A DNA stretch of 27,593 bases from AA29 sp041481445. Its GTDB lineage: Bacteria; Acidobacteriota; Vicinamibacteria; Fen-336. Made by a program: the position numbers and the translations under genes. Every line of letters starts with the position of its first letter. The first letter of the stretch is position 1. The stretch lies in contig JBGPBV010000087.1 in assembly GCA_041481445.1 (NCBI GenBank), forward strand, positions 1 to 27,593, in the 5' to 3' direction. This document shows, in pieces, positions 15,851 through 22,584 of the stretch. The notes under the pieces were generated by a model that saw only the letters and a list, made by a program, of their open reading frames with translations, was not told the DNA's origin and made no database searches.

Positions 15851-17643
15851 TGCGGCCTCGCCGCGTAGAGCTGGTTGAGCGCCTCCAGGAGCAGCGGCCG
15901 CCGCCGGGCCATGGGCACGCCCTCCGCGCGCCACTTCGTGCGCTGGAGTCGTGCCTCCGCCAGCCACCGATCGAGGTCCTCCGGCAGCACGGCCTCCAGG
16001 GCCTCGCGAAGGAGGCCGGCCAGGGCGGGAGCCTCGCCGCTGCTGGAGACGGCGACGGTGACGCCGCCGCGGGTGAGCACGCCCCCGGCGTAGGCGCTGC
16101 AGGTCTCCGGATGGTCGATGGCGTTGACGAATACGCCGCGCTGGTCCGCGGCCGCGCGGACCTCGCGGTTGACCTCCGGCGGCGCCGCCGCCACCACCAG
16201 CCACGCGCCGTCGAGGTCGGAGGGCCGGAACGCGCGCCGCACCAGCGTGACGTCCGGCCGCTCCAGCTCGGGCCGCACCTCCGGCGCGACGACGGTCACC
16301 TCGGCCCCGGCCTCGAGGAGGGGCACGACCTTGCCCGCCGCCACCGGACCCGCGCCCACCACCACCACGCGTCGGCCCGAGAGCTTCAGGAAGACGGGGA
16401 ACAGGGACGTCGTGGACGGGCGGGCCGGAGTCGGCTCGGGTACGGGTACCGGTGCGGCCGCGTTCCCGTTCCCGTTCGGGGGGACCTGGCTGGCGTAGTG
16501 GTCGCGCAGGACCTCCGCCACCTCGCGGCGCGTGAACTCGCTCGGCAGGTCGCCGCCGCTGCGCAGGATCTCGCGCACGCGGGTGCCGGAGAGCTCCAGG
16601 CGCTCGGAGGCGTCGTGCGGGCACGTGCGCGTGGAGGCCAGGCTGCCGCAGGCGCGGCAGAAGAACGCGGCATCGAGCTTGATCGGAGTCACCCCCAGCT
16701 CTTCCGGAGAGAAGCGGTCGAAGATCGCGTGCGCGTCGAACGGCCCGTAGAACTTGCCGACTCCGGCGTGGTCGCGGCCGACCAGGAGGTGGGTGATGCC
16801 GTAGTTCTTGCGGGCGAGGGCGTGGAAGAGGGCCTCGCGCGGGCCCGCGTACCGCATGGCGGCCGGGAAGGCGGCCAGGATCGTGCGCGCGGGAGGGTAG
16901 TAGCCGGCCACCAGTGCCTCGTAGGCCGCGAAGCGCGCGGAGGCGGGCACGTCGTCGCCCTTGGTCTCGCCCACCAGCGGGTGGAGGACGAGCCCGTCCG
17001 TCATCTCCAGCGCGATCTTGGTGAGGTGCTCGTGCGCGCGATGGATCGGGTTGCGCGTCTGGAAGCCCGCCACGCGCTGCCATCCGCGGGCCGCGATCTC
17101 CGCGCGCAGCGCGCGCGGAGTCAGGCGGTAGCGCGCGAACGGGAGGTCCTCGGGCAGGGGAAGCGCCTGCACGGTGCCGCCCACCAGCGTGCGCGGCCGG
17201 TTCGCCAGGTAGGCCACGCCGGGATGCGCGGGGTCCTCCGTCCCGTAGACCGCGCGCGACTCGACCAGGGGATCGCGCTCGAAGACCTCCTCGACGCGGA
17301 TCACGCCCCAGAGGCGGCCCGCCGCGTCCGCGAGCGCGGCGTCGCCGGCGGCGCGAAGGGTGTCACGGGTGGCCCCGTCCACCGCCAACGTGAACGGCAG
17401 CGGCCAGACGGTGCCGTCGACGAGGCGGAGGCGCTGGAGCACGGAAGTGTAGTCGGCGGAGCCGAGGAAGCCGGTGAGCGGGCTGGCCGCGCCGGTGGCG
17501 ATCAGCTCGAGGTCGGCCTGCTCGCGCGCGTCGAGGGTGATGCGCGGGAGGCCCTCGGCGGCGCGCCGCAGCTCCGCGGCCTGCTCGGCGGGCACGATGC
17601 GGTCGACGAGGGTGCCCCCGTGGGGCTCAACCGGCCTGGGCAT
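15847..17643 (-). CDS. Fused ATP sulfurylase - precorrin-2 dehydrogenase/sirohydrochlorin ferrochelatase
   Basis: A 598-residue two-enzyme fusion. Residues 1 to about 385 are a homodimer-type (Sat/MET3-like) ATP sulfurylase making APS from sulfate and ATP. QTRNPIHRAHEH (195-206) and GRDHAGVGKFYGP (289-301) are its nucleotide motifs, and Cys329, Cys332 and Cys341 with a nearby His form a zinc-site pattern as in Thermus Sat. A Pro/Ala/Asn-rich linker (about 385-413) follows. Residues about 414-598 are the CysG N-terminal/Met8p type: an NAD-binding VVVVGAGPVAAGKV (426-439), the Asp510 of VNAIDHPETC (catalytic position), and SSSGEAPALAGLLRE (533-547), the chelatase segment. It would oxidise precorrin-2 to sirohydrochlorin and insert iron. 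Both domains look complete. The ATG at 17643 overlaps the permease stop by 17 bp, and the stop overlaps cobA by 4 bp. Sat and sirohaem synthase are usually separate genes. Confidence 0.95.
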   Translation of the reverse strand: MPRPVEPHGGTLVDRIVPAEQAAELRRAAEGLPRITLDAREQADLELIATGAASPLTGFLGSADYTSVLQRLRLVDGTVWPLPFTLAVDGATRDTLRAAGDAALADAAGRLWGVIRVEEVFERDPLVESRAVYGTEDPAHPGVAYLANRPRTLVGGTVQALPLPEDLPFARYRLTPRALRAEIAARGWQRVAGFQTRNPIHRAHEHLTKIALEMTDGLVLHPLVGETKGDDVPASARFAAYEALVAGYYPPARTILAAFPAAMRYAGPREALFHALARKNYGITHLLVGRDHAGVGKFYGPFDAHAIFDRFSPEELGVTPIKLDAAFFCRACGSLASTRTCPHDASERLELSGTRVREILRSGGDLPSEFTRREVAEVLRDHYASQVPPNGNGNAAAPVPVPEPTPARPSTTSLFPVFLKLSGRRVVVVGAGPVAAGKVVPLLEAGAEVTVVAPEVRPELERPDVTLVRRAFRPSDLDGAWLVVAAAPPEVNREVRAAADQRGVFVNAIDHPETCSAYAGGVLTRGGVTVAVSSSGEAPALAGLLREALEAVLPEDLDRWLAEARLQRTKWRAEGVPMARRRPLLLEALNQLYAARPQ

Positions 17644-18403
17644 GCGTGAAGGCTCCTGGCCAGGCGATGGGAAGGCCCAGCCCGATGAGGATGACGGCGA
17701 GGACGACGCGGAGCGTCCGCTCCGGAACGGCGTGGGCGACGCGGGCCCCGAGAATCACTCCCGGGACGGAACCGGCGAGCACGGAGGCGGCCAGCGCGAC
17801 GTCGACGCGCCCGGCCTGGAGGTGGCCGAGCGTCGCCGCCGACGAGAGCACGAGGGCATGGACGAGGTCCGTGCCCACCATGGTCTGGGCCGGCAGCGGG
17901 AAGAAGATGGCGAGCACGCACAGCAGGAGCGAGCCGCTGCCCACGCTCGTGGTGCTCACGAGGAGGCCGGTGCCGAAGCCCAGGGCGGCGCTCCAGGCCC
18001 TTCCCGGCGGCGCCGCCTTTCGCGCCGCCGGCGCCAGGCGCAGGCGGACGAGAGTCGCGGTTCCGGCCAGGACGAGCACGGCTCCGAGCGCGCGCTGCAG
18101 CGCGTGCTCGCGCAGGCCCGGCGGAAGGACGTTGATGGCCAGGATCCCGAGGGCGGCTCCCGGCAGCGAGCCCATCAACAGCCGGCCCACCGTCGGCCAG
18201 TGCACCTGTCCCCGCAGGGCATAGAGGCCCCCTCCGAAGAGCTTGGTCACGCTGGCGATGAGCACGTCGGAGCCGACGGCGAGCGACGGCGGCACGCGCA
18301 GGATGAAGACGAGCGCGGGAGTGAGCAGCGCTCCGCCGCCCGTCGAGGTCACTCCGACGACGAGCCCCGCCACCATCCCGATGGCGGGTGCCGTCAGATC
18401 CAA
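17627..18403 (-). CDS. TauE/SafE family membrane permease (sulfite exporter/sulfate transport)
   Basis: A 258-residue polytopic membrane protein with about eight hydrophobic helices in two halves. Each half starts with a small-residue-rich turn: the first is MVAGLVVGVTSTGGGALLTP, the second GFGTGLLVSTTSVGSGS. This duplicated glycine/serine motif is the hallmark of the TauE/SafE/YfcA family, which moves sulfite, sulfoacetate or related anions. As first gene of the sulfate-assimilation operon it is a candidate sulfate importer, or an exporter protecting the cell from excess sulfite; sequence does not decide. No ABC sulfate transporter is seen in the window. The start codon is TTG at 18403 with GGAG (18410-18413) at a 6-nt spacing. 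It ends 17 bp inside the Sat fusion gene, so the start of that gene depends on translation through here. Confidence 0.9.
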   Translation of the reverse strand: MDLTAPAIGMVAGLVVGVTSTGGGALLTPALVFILRVPPSLAVGSDVLIASVTKLFGGGLYALRGQVHWPTVGRLLMGSLPGAALGILAINVLPPGLREHALQRALGAVLVLAGTATLVRLRLAPAARKAAPPGRAWSAALGFGTGLLVSTTSVGSGSLLLCVLAIFFPLPAQTMVGTDLVHALVLSSAATLGHLQAGRVDVALAASVLAGSVPGVILGARVAHAVPERTLRVVLAVILIGLGLPIAWPGAFTHAQAG

Positions 18404-18482
18404 CGTCCGCTCCGCCGCGGCGTCGCCACTTGCGCCTCCGTTCGTACGGTCGGCCCCGCGAAAGTCGCCGGAAAAAGCAAAA

Positions 18483-18509
18483 GGCCCGGGGGCTGTCGCC
18501 CTCCGGGCC
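18483..18509 (-). terminator. Intrinsic terminator/attenuator upstream of tauE-sat operon
   Basis: On the minus strand, GGCCCGG-A-GGGC-GACA-GCCC-CCGGGCC forms a hairpin of 11 bp with one bulged A. It is followed at once by TTTTGCTTTTT (18472-18482). It stops minus-strand transcription only. It lies between the operon promoter (18638-18666) and the TTG start of the permease gene (18403), so transcripts from that promoter must pass it. It could also stop read-through from the upstream gene ending at 18700, but its position downstream of the promoter makes a regulatory role more likely. Confidence 0.83.
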
Positions 18510-18631
18510 TCGCGTCCGCCGGCTTGTCTTTCAGTCCCTAATCAGCGGACCTCGTGAGCGCGGCGGTGTCGCGGAGGCAGAGGGCCTCCCGCATGCGACA
18601 ACAACAACACGCGATCCGCGCGGTGCTCACG
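18510..18631 (-). promoter_or_regulatory. Structured 5' leader of the sulfate-assimilation operon (candidate attenuator)
   Basis: Between the predicted transcription start (~18631) and the terminator, the leader RNA can form several stems. An outer stem CGTGAGC/GCTCACG pairs 18625-18631 with 18553-18559. Inside it lie GGAGGC-CCTCT-GCCTCC and a smaller CGCG-GAT-CGCG. An 8-bp stem pairs 18543-18550 with 18514-18521 (one G-U). The leader segment GCCCTC can alternatively pair with GAGGGC in the terminator's 5' arm, giving a possible antiterminator. No known SAM riboswitch or T-box consensus was recognised. The ligand or signal is unknown; cysteine, sulfide, SAM or O-acetylserine supply would fit the operon. 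Confidence 0.5.
18538..18594 (-). CDS. Possible 18-residue leader peptide
   Basis: An ATG-started frame of 18 codons (MREALCLRDTAALTRSAD) lies in the leader, ending at TAG 18538-18540, about 29 nt before the terminator stem. It has one cysteine (codon 6), four leucines and three arginines, but no clear ribosome site. Attenuation by a short peptide is known for sulfur genes in mycobacteria, but those peptides carry cysteine runs, which this lacks. A second, overlapping GTG-started frame could be proposed instead. Treated as tentative. Confidence 0.25.
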   Translation of the reverse strand: MREALCLRDTAALTRSAD

Positions 18632-18637
18632 GCACGA

Positions 18638-18666
18638 AACATACGCGCCGTGGGCGCAGCCGTCAA
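18638..18666 (-). promoter_or_regulatory. Sigma70-type promoter for the sulfate-assimilation operon
   Basis: On the minus strand, TTGACG (18661-18666) is the -35 box and TATGTT (18638-18643) the -10 box, with an ideal 17-nt spacer. Start of transcription is expected near 18631, exactly at the 5' arm of the leader's outer stem. It is the best promoter match I found in the window, and the AT-rich flank upstream (around 18667-18700) stands out in an otherwise GC-rich region. Confidence 0.7.
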
Positions 18667-18699
18667 GTCAAAACATGAAATCCACGAAATTGTCGTGTG

Positions 18700-19134
18700 T
18701 CATTCAGCGCGCTGAACGGGAGCGGATGGAGGCGGCGCGGCGGGGACGGGCAGCTTCGATCCCACCGTGACCACGAGCACACCGATCACGGCCATACCGA
18801 TCTCCAGCACGACCTCGATCATGTGCGGGCGGAACCGCGTGGCTTCCCAGGCGGCCAGTCCCGCGCCCAGGAGCCCCACCAGGGCGCCGATGGTGAGGAG
18901 CAGGCGGCGCACCACGCGGTAGGCCATCGCCGTGTTGGCGAAGGTCTGTCCCATGGGCCGCATCATCTGGATCTGCTTGCGCAGCGCCTCCGTGACCTGC
19001 CGCACGTCGTCCTCGCAGCGCTGCCGGCAGGCCACCGCGTTGCCCGCCTCCGCCGCGCAGTCCGGGCAGACGCCTCGCCCGCAGGCCCGGCACACCCCGA
19101 CCGCGTCCGCGCTCCGGTGGACGTAGCACTTCAT
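18700..19134 (-). CDS. Small zinc-binding (B-box-like) membrane protein
   Basis: A 144-residue protein with no assigned function. The first 40 residues are a cysteine-rich zinc-binding module resembling a B-box finger: Cys3, His6, Cys15, Cys18, Cys23, Cys26, with further cysteines at 36 and 40 (spaced CxxH, CxxC, CxxC). A helical segment follows, then two hydrophobic helices around residues 80-96 and 105-126, and a proline-rich tail. This layout, a cytoplasmic zinc finger on a small membrane protein, recurs in Acidobacteriota and Proteobacteria, where it is annotated as a B-box zinc finger or hypothetical protein. The ATG at 19134 starts directly at the finger. It is followed by the operon promoter for sulfate assimilation, but I see no functional link. 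Confidence 0.78.
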   Translation of the reverse strand: MKCYVHRSADAVGVCRACGRGVCPDCAAEAGNAVACRQRCEDDVRQVTEALRKQIQMMRPMGQTFANTAMAYRVVRRLLLTIGALVGLLGAGLAAWEATRFRPHMIEVVLEIGMAVIGVLVVTVGSKLPVPAAPPPSAPVQRAE

Positions 19135-19200
19135 TCCAGTCAGGACATGAGATCACGAATTCATCGCGTCGTCAGGCGGTCAATGCCCACCGCCGTGAGA

Positions 19201-21945
19201 TCAATCACGCCTCCCGCGCAGGAATTCGACCTCGCCGAAGTAGAGGTCGAAGGGCATCGCCCCCAGGTTCTGATAGGTGGTGCCGTCGGCGCGGCCGTGG
19301 CGGAGGTCCGAGAGGTCCGTGGACCCGGTATCAGCGGCCCCGCCACCCTCGGTGAGGCCCATGACCGGCGAGAGGTCGGGCCCGGAGGACAGGCCCACAT
19401 CGAGGGCCATCGCGCCCCACTCGAGCCGCACGTCGCCGTCTCTCTGGAGAAGGACGGAAAAGGTATTGGTCTCGAAGCCGGCGAACTCGGGAACGCTCAC
19501 CCAGTGGATGGCCACGGCGTCCGTCGTCGTCGCTGCGATCACCAGGCCGGGGATGCCGGTGGAGGCGCCGCTCGGGTCGAGGTCGTCGAAGAGCGGCGCG
19601 ATCCGCGGAGGGCCGGACAGGAAACGTCCCACGTCGCGCGGCGAGCTGTCGGCGTCGGCGGCCCCGAAGGTCAGGTTGCCGTCCGAGCCGACCCATACGC
19701 TGCGCCAGAGCTTCCCCTGATAGGGAAAGGCGAACGGCAGCCGCACCTTCATCGCGTCGTCGTCGCCGAGCGGCAGCACCTCGCCGTGGTAGGCGTCGAC
19801 GGTCAGCACGTAGCGGCCGGAGGCCTGGCCGGCGCCGGTGAAGCTCGTATCGGGGAAGGTGCCCACCGCCAGCACGTATTCCCCGTCCGTGGGCGCCCCG
19901 ACGACGAGTCGCGAGAAGAGCCCGGCGGTGTCGTCGTTGGTCCCCAGCCGCGTGGCCGCCCCGCTGCGACCGACCTGGAACAGGCCGAGCACGGTGTCGA
20001 GCGCCGTCCCCGGATGCGTCTCCGCCACCAGCACATCCCCGGCCCGTGCGCGGAATCGGTAGAAGTCCACGTCGCCGGGGTGCAGCTCCGCGAACGCGGA
20101 GCGGGTCTGGAAGGGCAGCGTGACGCGCCGCGCCGAGCCCAACGTATCGTTGGGCTCGAAAGGGTCGGGGAAGCCGCCGGGCAGGTCGTAGCGCAGGGTG
20201 CGGCCATCGAGGTCGAGGTCGTCGCGGACGGGATCGAAGACCTGGTAGATCGCCGTCTGCCCATGGCCCCGGATCCTCCCGCCGGGCATGCGGGTGAGGT
20301 CGGAGGGACGCTCCATGAGCGTATTCATGCCCTCGCCGCAGCTATAGCCGGCCAGGGCGCCGTGTGCATCCACCGAGTCGTAGGCGACCGTCGCGCGCCC
20401 GGGCCGGTCTCCATCTCCCTCGCTCAGCGTGATGGTGAACGTGTTCGAACCCACCGGACCGAAACGGGGATCGAAGGCGGGCACGCCGGTGAAGGACACG
20501 GTGAAGCTCTCCGCGGTCTCGTCGAATGCGACTCCTCCCCCGCCGGGTCCTCCCCCGCCGGGCCCACCGCCTCCGGGTCCACCGCCTCCGGGGACCAGCT
20601 CCGCGCGGAGGCCGGCCACCATGGCCGGTCCCTCCAGGAATTGGAGCGGCGTGTTGAAGCCGCCGAAGTCGCGGCGGCCGAAGGAGAGCGTGCCGTTTGC
20701 ATTGACGAACACGCTCCGGAACGTCTGGCCGCACATGGAGAACCCGAACCGCAGCGGCAGCTCGATGGACTCGGAGTGGCCGATGGGGAGCGGGCCGGGC
20801 CGGACCCGGTTCAGGATCACGTCCACGCCGCCCAGGGTCTGGCCGGCGGCGGCGGTCAGGGGCACGAAGGCGGCGGGGTCGTCCGCGCGCTCGCCGCCGT
20901 CCGACTCGTCGGCGCCGTTCCAGAACTCCTCGCGCCCGGAGAGTGTGGCGGGGGGCGTATTGAACCCGCCGGCGATGATCTCGTCGACGAACAGCGCGTA
21001 CTGCGCGCCCGCTCTCAGGCCGTGCAGGGTGAAGACGCCGGCCTCCGGGTCGTCGGCCGTCCGATGCGCGGCGAAGCTCCCCGAGAGGGCGGACACGGCG
21101 TTCCCGAACGGGTCGGCGAGGTTCCGCGCGATGACGTTCACGCCGGTGAGCGGCTCCCCGAGGGGCGTCAGGACGCGCCCGCTGACGGCGCCGGTGGTGG
21201 CGGCGAAGTCCGGCTCCGGATAAAGGGCCGAGAAGATGGCGGCGTCGTCCGCGTCGGGCGTGTCCTGGCCTCCCGCGATCACCATCGGGAAGTAGATGAA
21301 CGGGTTCATCGTCTCGATGAGACCGTCGAAGGACGCCGGCCGCCCGAACGTGTCGTGGGGCGTGGGACCGCTCTCGTCGCCCAGGACGAGCTGGCCGTTC
21401 ACGACCGAATGGTCGAGGCCGGCCAGGTGCCCGAGCTCGTGGACGGTCACGGCCAGGTACTGCGAGGGGGGCGTGGTGCCTCCGAGGAACACCACCGACC
21501 TCAGGAGCTCGCCCGTGTCCGTCCGGTAGGAGACGAGCGTCAGTCCCAGCACCCCGGAGTCGCCGCCGAAGATCTGCTCCAGGATGCTCCCGTCGGAATC
21601 GAAGACGACGGGGTTCGTGCCGTCCGGAGGTGCGAAGGCGACGTCCCTCCAGTTGGTGCCGTCCACGTCGAACGGGAGGGTACCCCCGTCGATGAAGGTG
21701 GCACTGGCGGTGGGTATGTCCTCCCAGCGGCGGAAGCCGGTGACGACCATGTCCGTCGCCTCGGCGTTGCTCGAGGATCCAAACGGACCCTGATCGGTCA
21801 GGAAGACGATGCCCCGGCCGCCGCTCGGCCAGCGGCCCGGCTGTCCCGAGACGGTCACGATGCTCGGATTGCCCGCACGGGCGGGACGGGCGGGCAGGAC
21901 CGCCACCGCGGCGGCCAGCACGAGACCTGCGGCGCAGCGCTTCAT
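19201..21945 (-). CDS. Secreted matrixin-type zinc metalloprotease with C-terminal sorting-type domains
   Basis: A 914-residue exported protein. Signal peptide at 1-24. The metzincin zinc site HELGHLAGLDH (169-179) is followed by the Met-turn Met213 in IETMNPF, so it is probably an active metalloprotease. Then comes a carboxypeptidase-regulatory-like beta domain (AVSGRVLTPLGEPLTGVNV, about 263-285). A beta region near 410-450 (FVNANGTLSFG) and a second one near 750 (WVGSDGNLTFG) recall nidogen-like extracellular beta domains. A pre-peptidase C-terminal (PPC) domain (about 597-700; PFEPNDTLGSA, DVDFYRFRARAGD) lies between. A GGGGP spacer sits within the first beta domain. No LPxTG or obvious autotransporter end is visible. 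ATG 21945 follows AGGAGAGG. The gene begins 4 bp after the stop of a small secreted protein and is surely co-transcribed with it. The substrate is unknown. Confidence 0.9.
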   Translation of the reverse strand: MKRCAAGLVLAAAVAVLPARPARAGNPSIVTVSGQPGRWPSGGRGIVFLTDQGPFGSSSNAEATDMVVTGFRRWEDIPTASATFIDGGTLPFDVDGTNWRDVAFAPPDGTNPVVFDSDGSILEQIFGGDSGVLGLTLVSYRTDTGELLRSVVFLGGTTPPSQYLAVTVHELGHLAGLDHSVVNGQLVLGDESGPTPHDTFGRPASFDGLIETMNPFIYFPMVIAGGQDTPDADDAAIFSALYPEPDFAATTGAVSGRVLTPLGEPLTGVNVIARNLADPFGNAVSALSGSFAAHRTADDPEAGVFTLHGLRAGAQYALFVDEIIAGGFNTPPATLSGREEFWNGADESDGGERADDPAAFVPLTAAAGQTLGGVDVILNRVRPGPLPIGHSESIELPLRFGFSMCGQTFRSVFVNANGTLSFGRRDFGGFNTPLQFLEGPAMVAGLRAELVPGGGGPGGGGPGGGGPGGGGVAFDETAESFTVSFTGVPAFDPRFGPVGSNTFTITLSEGDGDRPGRATVAYDSVDAHGALAGYSCGEGMNTLMERPSDLTRMPGGRIRGHGQTAIYQVFDPVRDDLDLDGRTLRYDLPGGFPDPFEPNDTLGSARRVTLPFQTRSAFAELHPGDVDFYRFRARAGDVLVAETHPGTALDTVLGLFQVGRSGAATRLGTNDDTAGLFSRLVVGAPTDGEYVLAVGTFPDTSFTGAGQASGRYVLTVDAYHGEVLPLGDDDAMKVRLPFAFPYQGKLWRSVWVGSDGNLTFGAADADSSPRDVGRFLSGPPRIAPLFDDLDPSGASTGIPGLVIAATTTDAVAIHWVSVPEFAGFETNTFSVLLQRDGDVRLEWGAMALDVGLSSGPDLSPVMGLTEGGGAADTGSTDLSDLRHGRADGTTYQNLGAMPFDLYFGEVEFLRGRRD
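20534..20593 (-). repeat. Four tandem 15-bp units encoding (Gly4-Pro)n spacer
   Basis: Four head-to-tail 15-bp units, two of them identical apart from one base and the other two diverged at synonymous sites, encode GGGGP repeated four times within the metalloprotease. It is a simple coding microsatellite, prone to slippage in whole units and so able to change linker length without shifting the frame. Confidence 0.85.
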
Positions 21946-21949
21946 CGCC

Positions 21950-22531
21950 CTACCTCTCCTTCCGGCCGACCAGGCCGCGCAGGCGTGTGGCCAGCTCGCG
22001 GTACGCCACGGGTCCCTTGTCGTGCGCCCGGCCGGTCATGCCGCGGAAGAGCATCTCGTTGCCGTAGGAGTTCTCCGCCTGCTCGCCGCCCCGGCCGCCG
22101 CGGATCCGGAAGAGCCCCTGGCCCAGGCCTACGGTGCTGCACATGCCGCTGGGGCCGGGCCGGGTGGTGAACAGGAGATAGCTCCTTCCCACGTCGAGCC
22201 GCGGCAGGTCCGGCACGAGCATGCGGACCTGACCCTGACCCTTGGGTTCGAGGCCGCCGAGCATGCGCAGCTCGAGGTACCGCACTCCCTTGGCCTGCAG
22301 CACCTCGCCCTTGAAGTCCTCCTCCACGCGGACACGGTAGGTGACGACAGGCACGTCGCCCCCGCCGGCGCGGATGGTGCCGGGACGCGCCTGGATGACG
22401 GTCCCGCGGACCACCGCGTGTGCGCGCGCGGCCATCTCCTCCAGGTTGAGGGGCATGACGGTGGTGGCGCCCGCCGGTCCCGCCACGACGACGAGCGCGA
22501 GCGCGCCCACGAGTCCTCGAAGAAGCCTCAT
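21950..22531 (-). CDS. Small secreted protein upstream of metalloprotease (unknown function)
   Basis: A 193-residue exported protein with a clean signal peptide (MRLLRGLVGALALVVVAGPAGA). After it, MPLNLEEMAARAHAVVRGTV and VTYRVRVEEDFKG suggest a compact beta-rich domain of the kind found widely in secreted hypothetical proteins of Acidobacteriota and relatives. One cysteine only. The start ATG 22531 follows AAGGAG, ruling out the longer frame upstream. It ends 4 bp before the metalloprotease start. A role as partner, chaperone or inhibitor of the protease is a reasonable inference from coupling but unproven. Confidence 0.83.
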   Translation of the reverse strand: MRLLRGLVGALALVVVAGPAGATTVMPLNLEEMAARAHAVVRGTVIQARPGTIRAGGGDVPVVTYRVRVEEDFKGEVLQAKGVRYLELRMLGGLEPKGQGQVRMLVPDLPRLDVGRSYLLFTTRPGPSGMCSTVGLGQGLFRIRGGRGGEQAENSYGNEMLFRGMTGRAHDKGPVAYRELATRLRGLVGRKER

Positions 22532-22584
22532 GGATCGACTCCTTGAGTAAATGGCTTGCGACCCGGCGGAAGCTGCCTCTCCGG

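Noticed and set aside
15083..17083. A 666-residue version of the SUMT protein
   Set aside because: The N-terminal part overlies the Sat fusion gene in another frame; the ATGA junction at 15847-15850 gives a better start.
15850..17649. A 599-codon plus-strand frame opposite the Sat fusion
   Set aside because: Shadow frame mirrored on a gene with clear catalytic motifs.
18510..18631. SAM-I, SAM-II riboswitch or T-box in the operon leader
   Set aside because: Conserved consensus motifs of these classes could not be found by eye; structure is reported only as an unassigned leader.
18697..22170. A 1157-codon open frame on the plus strand opposite the metalloprotease
   Set aside because: It is antisense to convincing genes, has Gly/Arg/His/Glu-rich low-complexity content and no motifs, as expected from GC-rich third positions.
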